Shown: positions 39,950 to 49,864 of the stretch, piece by piece
How the letters are laid out: the number at the start of each line of letters is the position of its first letter
Numbering within the stretch: position 1 is the first letter of the stretch
Assembly (NCBI RefSeq): GCF_026262505.1
Contig: NC_067204.1
Location: 930,001 to 994,000 of the forward strand
Reading direction: 5' to 3'
From: Trichomonas vaginalis G3
Lineage: Eukaryota; Parabasalia; Trichomonadida; Trichomonadidae
Length of the DNA: 64,000 bases
Program-made: the position numbers and the translations under genes
Notes under the pieces: generated by a model
What the model was told of the DNA's origin: nothing
Database searches by the model: none
The model's input: only the letters and a program-made list of their open reading frames with translations

Positions 39950-40671
39950 AAGAATTCTTGTTTCCTTTTTCTCTACTTCTTTTATGTCCTTGCTCTTTTG
40001 TGGTTGTTGTTGTGCAGGGTTTTGAACTGTTGGTTGCTGTGCTGGTTGTGGAGGTGGTTTGGTGCAGGTTTTGAACTGTTGGTTGCTGTGTTGGTGTTTT
40101 GTTGTGGTGCTGGATTTGAACTGGTTTTGTGCTGGATTTTGAACTGTTGGTTGTTGTGCTGGATTTTGAACTGTTGGTTGTTGGCAGGTTTTGAACTGTG
40201 TGGTTTTGGTTGTTGTGGTGCTGGATTTTGAACTGTTGGTTGTTGTGTTGGTTTTGGTGCATGCCTGTGTCTGTGTCCATGTGACGATGTAAATGTTTTA
40301 GGTAGTCCTGGTGCAGGTGTTTCTCTTGGAGGGTTTGGTGGTATATAAGTTCCACCAGCTGGCACATATGTTCCATCTGCAGCATAATGTCCTACCTGAC
40401 TTTTCGTTCTTAAGAAAGCATTTACTAGGTCTGTTTTGGTCTGTTGTAACTCTTTTTCTTGACTTTCCACAACAGTTGCTCTAACGGCGTCATAGGCACT
40501 TTGAACTGTCTGTCTCGTTGCTGCATCTATTATTTTCGTCATATTTTGTGCTACTTCTCTTAACTCTTTGTCGAAACCTTCAGACTTCAGTTTCTTTCCA
40601 GATGAGAAGTCGTTCACTAGTTTCACCTTACTATGAAGAGCTTCGAAGGCATTCTTAAAGTCAGCATTCAT
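39950..40671 (-). pseudogene. Helical protein with QPTVQNPAPQQ repeats, broken
   Basis: Starts MNADFKNAFEALHSKVKLV. The first 110 residues are helical and charged. A proline-rich hinge (GGTYIPPNPPRETPAPG) and an HGHRHRH stretch follow, then a coding minisatellite of units like QQPTVQNPA (bases about 40000-40255). The repeat part is broken. Confidence 0.5.
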
Positions 40672-41510
40672 TAAAGCTTCATTTGAACTGTCTTCATCCG
40701 CTTGTATTTTGTCCTTATTGACCCTATAAGTTGGGCTGCTTTAGCGTTGGCTTGGGCATCTAACCAGTCATTATTAGCTTTTATAATATCTGCGCTTTTC
40801 ATTGCCTTTTGCATGGCTGCGTCGTTATTTTTACTTTCTGCTAAGTCATACTGTACGGTTTGGTTTTGCAACTGTAAAAGTTTTTCTGCCTTTACATTTG
40901 CTTCAACTTCTTTTTTATACTCATCGCTATCCATATATGTCTTCATGGCTTTTTGTTTTATCTCTTCATCTTTCAGTACTTTATATTGAGTAGTATGGTT
41001 TTTCAAATTTATAACATCTTGTTCCATTTTTGCTACTTCTGCTGCTTTTTCTGACACTTTTTTCGCATATTCCTCTGTACTTAGTTCTTTCAGTTGTTCT
41101 TCTTTCTTCTTTTCTCTACGTTTAACTCATTGAGTTTCTTTGTGTGTCTGTCATATTCTAGTTTCTTTTCGTTTTCACTTATTTGTTTCTGTATGTCTAT
41201 GTTTGACTTTTTGACATCTGTTATTTGATTTTTGAGTGAACTCAAATTCATTTGACTTTGAGGGTTATAAGCTGTTCCGTCTGCAGCTCCACCATAGCCT
41301 GCCATTTTCGCTAAAAGTGCCGCTCTTAAACCCCACTCTGTGCACCAATAACTCGGTTTTAAAAGCATAGGGTTGCTTGACATTTGTTGCAACATAGTGG
41401 GGTCATTCATCATTTGTTGTTGCAATTCTGTTTGTGGTGTGTCAGTTTTACTATGGATGTTTCAATGCTCCCTTCCTCTTACGTATATTCTTACGTAGCT
41501 TACGTGGCAT
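40671..41510 (-). pseudogene. Basic-start coiled-coil late-type gene, broken
   Basis: Starts with a very basic peptide (MPRKLRKNIRKRKGALKHP at 41510). Coiled-coil-type sequence follows (QKQISENEKKLEYDRHTKKLNE, shown here as ISENEKKLEYD; EEIKQKAMKTYMDSDEYKKE). It is the last gene before the right terminus. A DNA-condensing or scaffold role is possible but unproven. Broken. Confidence 0.45.
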
Positions 41511-41785
41511 TTTAAGTGAAGTTAAAAAGCGGTTTTTGACAGATGTTTATATGACACTTTTTGTTCAGCACAAAAAACTACTCCGTCAAAGTGTTGTCAG
41601 TTTTGTAAAATAACCGTCCTATCTCATTCTATAAGGGGAAAAAGGCTTCTCAAAGTATACTTCCTTGGAACGCCTGTAACTTTTCCTGTAGCGACGATAG
41701 ACCATTACTTGTCCGGACAAAGTTATACTATTTTGAGTGCTCTACAAAAAAGTCACCGGCTGGCTCGTCCTCAGAAATTTTTTAT
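41511..41785. other. Right subterminal region of E2, no gene
   Basis: No open frame. It is more G+C-rich than the flanks and does not match the left subterminal region, so the two Polinton ends share only the 46-bp terminal repeat. Confidence 0.6.
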
Positions 41786-41831
41786 GGGCTAGAGGGCGCA
41801 ACGCGCCTGGAAGCCCCACTACCTTTTTTTT
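41786..41831. repeat. E2 right terminal inverted repeat
   Basis: Exact inverse of 17705-17750, including the GGCGC-AAC-GCGCC hairpin and the terminal T run. Confidence 0.9.
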
Positions 41832-42640
41832 ATACCTTAATATGATAAAATTTTATAAAATTTTCCCTTCTCCTTTGGCAATATTAGTCATTAATAGATA
41901 TATTTAACATGATGGTTCTAAATATATGAATAGATAAAATTTTCCTTTCAATTTTACGAACCAAATTTATTACCATATCCTAAATTTTTTCTATGTTTAT
42001 AGACCTTTGGAACTTTGTATGAAGTCTAAATATACATGTAGAGTATTCAAACAAAACAAATATAAAAATCTAAACCTTTGAATTACCTTCAATGCTTAAC
42101 CGAATTACTAGATCTTATATATGTGTGTGTACTAATACCTTTTGATGCATAAAAAACTCCAAAAGAGTTTCATTTTTAAAATAGTCGATATCAATTCAAA
42201 AAATTGAAACTATACCGTCAACTGTCAATTTTTCAATAGTTCGTTTTTTTAAATGTAATTGCTTTTTTTATATGCATTAATCATTTGATAGTAGTGGGAT
42301 CAAATTACATATCTTAAAAATGTATTCCGAGTGGAAAAAAAATCAATAGAATTGACCACAGATATCTGTTTAATCCAAAAATATTATTAGAATCATATTT
42401 AATAAAAATGCTATGCTTTTAGAAATAAACGGAAGAATAAACGCACTGTTTCAAACCGTCAAAATTGAATTTGTGTCAAATATCTTGAATTTACAATTTT
42501 AGCTATTTAGATAATTAGAGAAGCATTTGATCAATTTTTGTGTTAAACAACTATTTTTCGAATTTCTGAGATATGAAAATTAATTCACTAACTTCTTAAA
42601 AACATGAATTGAATGAAAACTCTTAGAAGAAATGTTCATA
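41832..42640. other. Transposon interior, A+T-rich, no gene
   Basis: Noncoding DNA before the transposase-USP gene, continuous with 17210-17704 before E2 inserted. Confidence 0.6.
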
Positions 42641-42652
42641 TCACTTTCATTA
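42641..42652 (+). promoter_or_regulatory. Initiator-type promoter of the transposase-USP gene
   Basis: TCACT (42641-42645) and TCATT (42648-42652) both fit the trichomonad initiator TCAYW just before the ATG at 42653. This placement argues for that ATG over the in-frame ATG at 42632, which lies upstream of the initiator. Confidence 0.55.
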
Positions 42653-44737
42653 ATGGAGTACAAGGATGATTCCGAGTTCTTGGATGATATCCAGAAGTCC
42701 AAAACCCGATCCAAGGAAATCGTGAGAATGCAAATGCACTTAGCTTATCTTGATGAATCAGAGCCCGCAAGTGAAGATGAAAATCAAGCACCAGCTAATG
42801 CCGAAGAATTTAAAGTTGTCAGAAAGTTTAGCTTACAAAAATTCCTTGAGGCACACCCAATCTTAAATGTCAAAGACCTTTGTAACTTTTCTTTGGATCA
42901 ACTCTTGTATTTAGTTGATGTTGTTCGCGAGCATGAGTTTTCATCCAGACGCGGTCGGAAAAACGGTTGTGATCCATTAGATGCGTTATTCCTAACATTA
43001 ACTTACTATTGCACTTATCTTCCATTGCAAAAAATGTCAGGAATTGTTAGTTTGAAACAGAGTTACCTCAGCAAAATCATTAACAAAACAACAAACAGGA
43101 TGTTCCCAATTTTCATTGCTGAATTCATTCCAAAACAATATTCTCCCTGTGACAAGGAGTTCGATAACTTTCCAACATGTGTTGCTGCAGTTGATAGCTC
43201 TACTATTCCTTTTACCGTTCCTCTTGATCTTGCTGAGCGTAAAAGTTCATGGGATGCTAAAAACCATTGCAATGGTATGAAGGTTCAAGTTCTTGTTAAT
43301 CCTTTAGGACAGGTAATTCACATGAATACAAGTTTTTTAGCTTCAGTTCACGATAAGAAAGTATTTGATTTATCAGGAGCTTCAGATTTTTTACATGTCC
43401 AACGTGGAGTTGAATCTGTTGCATTAGGACTTCTTGCAGATAGAGGTTACATCGGTATTCAGAAATACCATCCAACAGCCGTCATTATGCAAAGAGGTGA
43501 TGACGAAGAAGTTACAAAACGCAATAATGCGATTGCACATGATCGCCAAATTGTCGAACGCCGCTTTGCACGCGATAAAAGTAATTGGAGTGTCTTGGCA
43601 ATAGGATATCGTGGTGAAAAAGGCAATCTTCCACTTATTGTTCAAGGATTGTTTGCTTTAGATAACTATCACATCGATTCCACACCTCTCAGTGAGAAGG
43701 ATAACTGCGATTTTCCTTGCACTCCAAAAGATGAAAAAGAAGCTGCAGCAACACCAGAACCAAATGGTTCAGGAAGCCCAATGCCAAAGCCAAGATGTGT
43801 TCCAAAAGATCTTTATCTCCAAACTCCAGAAACTCCAATGAAGATTCCATCTCCACTAGCTGGATATGAAAAGATTGATAAGATACTTGTTAAAAGAACA
43901 CAAAATGCAATCTACAACATCGAAACAAAAATGTCAATTCCAGGATTACATAATGAGGGAGCTACCTGCCATGTCAATGCCGTTTTGCAAGTTTTGTTCT
44001 ACGTAAATACTTTCAGAAAAGATGTAATGGAGCATTTGGGAGATGTCGAATATACGCCAGTGAAAGCACTTGCCGAAATTTATGATCAGATGTTGCACTA
44101 CCGCCACAAGGAATACACAATTTCATGCTCACAATTCATCACAACACTCGGCAAGCAATACTTCCAGCAGCAAGATGCCGATGACACATTTCAAAAGATT
44201 GTACATGATGTTACGGAATCAGCAAACAAACCAGATATTGCCGTTACATTCCAATATCAAACTGAGACTCCTGATGAAAGCTTCTATTCGGTTTCGCTTC
44301 ACATTCCTCTTGGTGCAGCAGGTATTGATCAAGGAATTAAACAAATGTGCACAGATGATTCTCATATCAATGAAATCTCAACATTCCTCTGGGTCGACGT
44401 TCAGAGGAATTGGTCTGATCCAAATGTCTTCTTTGACAAATTTGAGATCAAGAAGAACTACAAAACTCAACTCAGTGATGGAACGTATGTATTTAAGATA
44501 CATTCCATTATTGCTTATCATCAAGGTCATTTCGTTGCCTTCGTCAACAAAGGAAGAGTTTGGTTCATGCTCGACGATGAAATTACTTACATTGTTCCTG
44601 ATGGTTTGATCAAAGGTCTTCAAGGTGGAGATGTTGGCAGCGATTTGTGGTCATATCTTGGTGGTGTCAAATGGCTTGCAAAATGTGTCATCTATCGCAA
44701 ACACAAGTTCTATGGAGCTGGTGATGATGATGATTGA
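42653..44737 (+). CDS. HARBI1-like DDE transposase fused to ubiquitin-specific protease
   Basis: A 694-residue open gene. Residues about 95-340 are a DDE_Tnp_4-type nuclease: VAAVDSSTIPF (first D, residue 181), LLADRGYIG (second D, 263) and RQIVERRFAR (E, 302). A 75-residue linker rich in Pro, Glu and Asp follows. Residues about 428-685 are a C19 ubiquitin-specific protease: cysteine box GLHNEGATCHVNAVLQVLF (Cys 439) and histidine box GHFVAF with WFMLDD (His 626, Asp 641/642), so the triad is kept. The N-terminal 60 residues are acidic. The gene lies inside long inverted repeats. It either moves the element and also removes ubiquitin from host proteins, or is a host fusion captured between repeats. 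No frame disruption. Confidence 0.85.
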   Translation: MEYKDDSEFLDDIQKSKTRSKEIVRMQMHLAYLDESEPASEDENQAPANAEEFKVVRKFSLQKFLEAHPILNVKDLCNFSLDQLLYLVDVVREHEFSSRRGRKNGCDPLDALFLTLTYYCTYLPLQKMSGIVSLKQSYLSKIINKTTNRMFPIFIAEFIPKQYSPCDKEFDNFPTCVAAVDSSTIPFTVPLDLAERKSSWDAKNHCNGMKVQVLVNPLGQVIHMNTSFLASVHDKKVFDLSGASDFLHVQRGVESVALGLLADRGYIGIQKYHPTAVIMQRGDDEEVTKRNNAIAHDRQIVERRFARDKSNWSVLAIGYRGEKGNLPLIVQGLFALDNYHIDSTPLSEKDNCDFPCTPKDEKEAAATPEPNGSGSPMPKPRCVPKDLYLQTPETPMKIPSPLAGYEKIDKILVKRTQNAIYNIETKMSIPGLHNEGATCHVNAVLQVLFYVNTFRKDVMEHLGDVEYTPVKALAEIYDQMLHYRHKEYTISCSQFITTLGKQYFQQQDADDTFQKIVHDVTESANKPDIAVTFQYQTETPDESFYSVSLHIPLGAAGIDQGIKQMCTDDSHINEISTFLWVDVQRNWSDPNVFFDKFEIKKNYKTQLSDGTYVFKIHSIIAYHQGHFVAFVNKGRVWFMLDDEITYIVPDGLIKGLQGGDVGSDLWSYLGGVKWLAKCVIYRKHKFYGAGDDDD

Positions 44738-45269
44738 AAACAGTTTAATTTTTTTTAATCTTATTATAAGGGATAATTCTCTAAATATATGATTTTTTCT
44801 TAAGTTAGTGAATATTTTTCTTGTGTGCTTTTACTTATTTAAGTATTTAGTATTATTACTTAAAAATTTTGAACATTTATTTTATAATATTGAGATTTAA
44901 AATAAACTATTGCTCGATCGTATCTTTATTTGCTCTTTTAATAAAAAATCTAACTTACTATTGATTAGATATTGATTTAAAAAAAATAATATAATAGCAT
45001 AATAAAATTTCTTTATTTCTCCGTACAAAGATATAGCCGTAACAAGACATTAACGTTTGGAAAGTAAATTTGAAAAAAAGTATTATATTATAAAAGAAGT
45101 TACAAATTTTTAGAATATTTTTGTAAAATAAGAGCAAAAAGTAGAATGCAAACTCTTCGGGTACTAAAACCTGCCATTAAATTGAGATAAATAATAGATT
45201 TTGTAAAATTTTGTTGTAATTCTTGTATCAGTCTTGCCTTGAGTATGAGTTTGAGTCTACCCTTGTTTC
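44738..45269. other. Transposon interior downstream of the fusion gene
   Basis: A+T-rich with no gene. Several AATAAA/TAAA motifs near 44890-45010 could serve 3' end formation, but none is clearly placed. Confidence 0.5.
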
Positions 45270-45575
45270 CATATTGCCTATTCCTGTTTTAACGCGGCTA
45301 TTCCTATTCCAGTTTTTGGTGCTTTTCTATGATAACCAAATTGATTTGGTTATCATAGAAAAGAGACCATTATAATGCTTAAAATTAATTATGTTTAGGG
45401 TCGGTTTATTGGGATAAGGAAGTTTATAATACGTGAACACTTGTTTCCTCATCGAAAAGTCATAACGCATAAAGTCGATGTTTCCTTAGTACAAAAAGTG
45501 ACATATGACACTTAACTCTTTATTCCAGATAATGACCATATTTATGGGATTAAAAAGTTTAGGAAGCTTCTCCCC
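45270..45575 (-). repeat. Right terminal inverted repeat of the DNA transposon
   Basis: Inverse of 16922-17209 with three or four substitutions and a short extra segment (GCCTATTCCTGTTTTAACGC) near the inner end. It contains the same internal palindrome (about 45325-45362). Confidence 0.85.
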
Positions 45576-45902
45576 ATTTGTATTTTTATGCTGTGTATAT
45601 TAATAATTATAATACTTCAAAATTAATGAATATATTGTTTTGACAATATTATATAAAAAATTGTAATTATCTAAGAGCAAAATTTAATTTATAATTATAA
45701 ATGCGCTTTTCATCACAATTTAAATCGACAAATATCTATAATTATTGGAAATATATCTATGATGATCATCAAAATATATCTTCAATGCAAATTTAAAATA
45801 AAAAGAAAATTGTCCTTAATTCTGCAAATAGTTGCCCAAAATTTCTAACACAGACTCACTTGTGGCCATTTTCCATTTGTATCCAATAAATGATTTTTCC
45901 AT

Positions 45903-45907
45903 TCATA
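45903..45907 (+). promoter_or_regulatory. Initiator of the six-pass membrane protein gene
   Basis: TCATA, matching TCAYW, with the A 11 bases before the ATG at 45916, the typical trichomonad spacing. The stretch 45576-45902 otherwise holds no gene. Confidence 0.6.
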
Positions 45908-45915
45908 AAAAATAA

Positions 45916-46677
45916 ATGATTGTTGAAGCTGAAAGAACTTTACGGATTTGGAGACAAGAGCGGTATTTTTCATCAGATTACTTGGACTTGCAATCAAAAT
46001 TTTCACGTTCTTATACTATTCTCAAAGATAATGTCTTCAGCTTTGCAATTTTATTAATTTTTTATTTCATTTCATTACTCTTAGGAAATTCATTATTAAT
46101 ATTGGCATTTAAATACTTAAGTTCGGAGCCAGATCTCATTAATTATCATTATTTGTATATTTTATCAAAATCTTGGCCAACAAGAATTTGGAACTCATTT
46201 GTTACATCAATAATCTTATACGTTGTTAACAATTGCACTAAGAGAAAGGATCATAAGATATTTTTATCAGATATCTTAGGCTCAAAGAAAATATTTACTT
46301 TTAAATTCATCACTGCAATGATATTATCCGATTTAGCATTGAACATACCATTTATGTTCGGACTGGAGATGTTTTCAGTTTCATCAATCAAAGGTTTTAT
46401 TTGCATCTTAATTGGACTTTTGAATAATTTCATGTTTTTCTTTACAAGACTGTTTTTTATTGAAGACAGAAACATAGGAATTATTAATGGCTTTTTATGG
46501 AGTTTAATTATTTCAACAAAATCAAATTATTTTACGAGCATTCTTATTTCATCCCTCCTCATATACGTGTGCATCCCTTTAGTGTTTGTGACACCTTTTG
46601 TCCTTTCTGTTCATGCTTTAATTTTTTATGATTTATTCGGTTTTCCAAATAGTGGAGGAGTTCCTGCTAACACTTAA
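45916..46677 (+). CDS. Multi-pass membrane protein, unknown (host)
   Basis: A 253-residue protein. A charged N-terminus of 40 residues is followed by about six hydrophobic segments at roughly 41-66, 92-107, 128-150, 158-181, 187-202 and 207-243. There is no signal peptide and no recognised family motif. Charged loops such as NCTKRKDHK separate the segments. The initiator just upstream supports the start. Likely in a cellular membrane; function unknown. Confidence 0.7.
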   Translation: MIVEAERTLRIWRQERYFSSDYLDLQSKFSRSYTILKDNVFSFAILLIFYFISLLLGNSLLILAFKYLSSEPDLINYHYLYILSKSWPTRIWNSFVTSIILYVVNNCTKRKDHKIFLSDILGSKKIFTFKFITAMILSDLALNIPFMFGLEMFSVSSIKGFICILIGLLNNFMFFFTRLFFIEDRNIGIINGFLWSLIISTKSNYFTSILISSLLIYVCIPLVFVTPFVLSVHALIFYDLFGFPNSGGVPANT

Positions 46678-46900
46678 TACGCTATTATTTTGTTTATGTT
46701 TTTTCTAATAAAAAATCAATGTTATTGTAATTTTTAGAAATTTATAGATATTTTGAGGTAAAAACATTTCATTTATCTTTTATAGCTATCACAAAGATAT
46801 AATTTAGAAAAGTAACCACCAGTGAATAAATTTGAATAAAATATTGCTTTGATAAAAATGTATTTCAATTATTATATGACAACCAATCAACACATTTTTA

Positions 46901-48145
46901 TTATCTTTCTAAAAGGTCATAATAACGGGCGCCTGTATAACATATTATAAATAACAAATAAATTATCGATAAAATTCCCCATCCACTCTTAACCCTAAAT
47001 GCTTTAAGATAAACAATTGGAGGAATATAATATGCTATGATTAAATAACAGGTTTTTCCTATAATATCAAAATATTTCGAATAAGGTGCGACATAATAGG
47101 TTGCAAGTAGGCAACAGAACAAATAAATAATTATAGAAGAGAAAAATCTTGTAAATGTTGAAGCTTGCGAAAAGAATAATTGAATTAATTCGTTTGAAGC
47201 TACATAAAGGTAGCCGCATGTTGTAATAACATTGTTGAAAAATGATCCTATTAATCCAATGATAGAAGCTATATTAGAAGTATCATAATATGCTAATGCA
47301 TCATCATTACCAACTGTTCCCCAAAATGTAAAGTGAATGAATAAGGATATTGCTAAATTAACTATAAAAACTATGATTGTGGCATTGACAGATGTTGCAA
47401 TAACTGATTTTTGTGACGTCTTTGGTAATGTCGAAGCTATTGCGCAAAGAAATGGTTGTCCCCAAAATAAGGATGAAAATCCAGAGAATATATCATAGCA
47501 ACCCCAAAAGCTTTTAGATATCATAACAAATTGTTTTTGAGGATCAAATCCATTTTCTTTGTAGCATTTTACAAAAAAATATATTGACACAACAAGAACA
47601 ACTAGAACTCCAATGTTTCCTAACATTAGATAGTATCTAAGACTTGCAAATCTTTTGACAAGCATAAACGGTAGAATAAACAGAGGAATAATAACATAAT
47701 TCATGATATTACTGTTTGTTAGATATGAGTTCTTGAGATGTGGTGCTACAATTGACCTGATATTGTATTCAGCACATTGTTGAATGACCAAACCTGTATA
47801 AACCAGAGCAATGATAAAGATTATTCTTGTAATTGTTTTCCCACCATTGAATATATCTTGAACAACATCGGCATACTGAAGTCCAAAATTAAATCTCCAG
47901 GTTCGGACAAAAATGTGTGTAGAAAGAATATTAATGAGCATTGAAAAAAGTGCAATAGTAAGGACATTGACAATACCGTTTTGATATATGCTATCGAAAT
48001 AATTTGCGTCATCTCCAGTCATCATACAGAAAAGAATCAAAATTGCTGAAAGAGAAGATATCGGATGAGAATCAGCAGTGAAAAGATCTCTTTCGCTACC
48101 TTGCATGAATTTATAATCAATTAGTAGCATATCTCCTCCTTCCAT
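46901..48145 (-). CDS. Amino-acid permease, AAAP type (host)
   Basis: A 414-residue protein with about ten to eleven membrane segments. The first segment (SSLSAILILFCMMTGDDANYF) and the pattern of a long central loop followed by SFWGCYDIFSGFSSLFWGQP resemble the auxin/amino-acid permease (transmembrane amino-acid transporter) family, which is expanded in trichomonads. Substrate cannot be read from sequence. The start is at the ATG at 48145; an alternative ATG is at 48130. It is convergent with the preceding gene, with 220 bases between them. A clear initiator is not visible. Confidence 0.75.
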   Translation of the reverse strand: MEGGDMLLIDYKFMQGSERDLFTADSHPISSLSAILILFCMMTGDDANYFDSIYQNGIVNVLTIALFSMLINILSTHIFVRTWRFNFGLQYADVVQDIFNGGKTITRIIFIIALVYTGLVIQQCAEYNIRSIVAPHLKNSYLTNSNIMNYVIIPLFILPFMLVKRFASLRYYLMLGNIGVLVVLVVSIYFFVKCYKENGFDPQKQFVMISKSFWGCYDIFSGFSSLFWGQPFLCAIASTLPKTSQKSVIATSVNATIIVFIVNLAISLFIHFTFWGTVGNDDALAYYDTSNIASIIGLIGSFFNNVITTCGYLYVASNELIQLFFSQASTFTRFFSSIIIYLFCCLLATYYVAPYSKYFDIIGKTCYLIIAYYIPPIVYLKAFRVKSGWGILSIIYLLFIICYTGARYYDLLER

Positions 48146-48828
48146 TGTAGAGAAATAACAGAAAAGCCTGTAATTTAAATTTCAATTAAAAATGTAAATA
48201 CTCAATTCTTAAAATTATCGGATTATCACGTACGGTTAATATTTAAGGGTTATTTTATAAAACATCAAAATTATTTTTGAATATTAATTCAATATTTGAA
48301 TACATCTAAATAATTTTAACCTGAATAAATATAGCTTAACCACCATATAAAGTGATACTGTTGCATGCTAAGTAGTGTCAATGTGTAAACCTCTCAATTT
48401 TATTGTCGGGGAAGCAACACAATTCCCTCAAAAATATTGAAAAAATATAGAAAATAAAATGAATTAAGATGTACTTAAAATGAGAAATAGATTATGATAT
48501 TAGATTTTAGAAAAAACAGACTTTTGATATAACTTTTGAGAATCTCATATAAAAAAAAGCATTTAAAAATAAATTTAAATATCTTATTTATTTTACTATT
48601 GTAAATATATTCTGAGATTTTTAGAAAAAAACACTTTTCATAAGTATTCAATATTTGAGAATACGGTCCAAAAAAAATAGATTCTCTTATATTTGCTTAT
48701 ATAAAAGGAAACTCTCTATCAGATGCGAATGCATGAATTCAGCACCTCTGATAGAGAGTTTCCTCTTATATAAGCGGATCTTTTTCATGAGTTATTGTTA
48801 ATATAAAAACATAAAAAGCTACCAATAT

Positions 48829-49864
48829 GAGAAATTAAACCCTGCGAGGTGCCAGTCTAGAACTGGCGCTTCGCAGGGTTTAATTTCTCTTGACAAATGA
48901 CAAAACTTGTTCGCAATTGTGAACCATTGCGAGCAAGTTTGCCAGATATCTGGAAGGAATTGCTCCTTATGATATATGCATTGTAACTGTATATATCATA
49001 AAGAGCAATTCCTTCAATTAAACGCAAAAACTTTGGTGCAATCGTTGCTGATTGCACCAAAGTTTTCGAACTTTCCCGAGGGAATTGAGGGTGAGATCAT
49101 AGTATCTATATGCCTCTCACCCTCCAAATCCCACTCTAAATGGGAGAAACTTTGTTCGCATGTTATCTTATTCAAACAAAGTTTCTCCCATTTAGAGAAG
49201 GAATAGGAGCCTACCAGGCACTGATATATAATCAGTGCTTTGTAGGCTCCTATTCCTAATAGAAAGTTCGAAAACTCGGTCGCAATTGCATCTGATTGCG
49301 ACCGAGTTTTCGAACTTTCCCGAGGGAATTGAAGGGTGAGAGGTATATAGTATGCCTATATGCCTCTCACCCTCCAATTCCTTCTCTGAAGCTGGGAAAT
49401 TTTGTCAAATGTTAAACTATTCAGACAAAATTTCCCAGCTTCAGAGAAGGAATAGGAGCCTACCAGGCACTGATATATAATCAGTGCTTTGTAGGCTCCT
49501 ATTCCTAATAGAAAGTTCGAAAACTCGGTCGCAATTCATCTGATTGCGACCGAGTTTTCGAACTTTCCCGAGGGAATTGGAGGGTGAGAGATACATAGTC
49601 TATCTATGTACCTCCCACCCTCCAAATCCCACTCTAAATGGGAGAAACTTTGTTCGCATGTTATCTTATTCAAACAAAGTTTCTCCCATTTAGAGAAGGA
49701 ATAGGAGCCTACCAGGCACTGATATATAATCAGTGCTTTGTAGGCTCCTATTCCTAATAAAAATTTGAAAACTTTGGAGCATTTGATTATTGTATTTTGT
49801 CAAGAGAAATTCAACCCTGCGAAGTGCCAGTTCTAGACTGGTGCCTCGCAGGGTTTAATTTCTC
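48829..49864. repeat. Cluster of consecutive hairpins
   Basis: Hairpins at about 48829-48889, 48902-48940, 48954-49014, 49027-49066, 49087-49124, 49134-49197, 49200-49256, 49262-49319, 49325-49381, 49382-49449, 49449-49505, 49511-49567, 49579-49623, 49632-49695, 49698-49754 and 49804-49864. Stems are 10-25 bp with few mismatches and there is almost no sequence between them. Outer mirror hairpins at 48695-48775 and 49918-49998 match each other in inverse order. Confidence 0.9.
49087..49754. repeat. 249-bp higher-order repeat of four hairpins
   Basis: Four hairpin types follow in order three times with a period of 248-250 bp: CTCTAAATGGGAG types at 49134, 49382, 49632; GGAATAGGAGCCTAC types at 49200, 49449, 49698; GAAAGTTCGAAAACTCGG types at 49262, 49511. 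The middle copy has changed stems that still pair. Confidence 0.85.

Larger units (their letters stand above)
17705..41831 (+). mobile_element. Polinton/Maverick copy E2, both ends present, broken
   Basis: A 24.1-kb Polinton with 46-bp terminal inverted repeats at both ends, nested in the DNA transposon. Its parts, left to right, are methylase, small membrane protein, 120- and 80-residue proteins, variable protein, fibre, integrase, 133-residue protein, 50-residue protein, acidic protein, polymerase B, 286-residue homologue, repeat array with two divergent genes, accessory KilA-N zone, packaging ATPase, superfamily 3 helicase, candidate minor and major capsid proteins and late-type genes. It is heavily broken, on the order of two to three dozen breaks, although similarity to E1 and E3 remains high. 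The flanks share TATA next to the A/T runs, but no clear 5-6 bp duplication can be fixed. Confidence 0.9.
16922..45575 (+). mobile_element. DNA transposon with long inverted repeats and a transposase-USP gene, split by Polinton E2
   Basis: Near-identical inverted repeats at 16922-17209 and 45270-45575 bound this region and start GGGGAGAAGCTTCC. Inside are E2 and one host-type gene, whose first half is a HARBI1-like DDE transposase. Removing E2 leaves about 4.5 kb with a single gene, as expected for a simple DNA transposon. A 3-bp ATT flanks the GGGG ends on both sides; PIF/Harbinger elements make 3-bp duplications, usually TWA, so this is only suggestive. Only three or four differences separate the arms over the outer 270 bp, so it is young. 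Confidence 0.7.

Noticed and set aside
38093-41510. Adenovirus-type cysteine protease expected in Polintons
   Set aside because: I could not find a convincing His/Cys motif pair in the late region of E2, so none is annotated. It may be unreadable or lie outside what I can recognise.
17705-41831. A firm target-site duplication for E2
   Set aside because: The A and T runs at the ends allow several alignments of the flanks (AT, TATA, or TTATAA/TTATAC), so none can be preferred.
42632-42652. Seven extra residues at the start of the transposase-USP protein
   Set aside because: The upstream ATG lies before the initiator motif, so a transcript starting there would not contain it.
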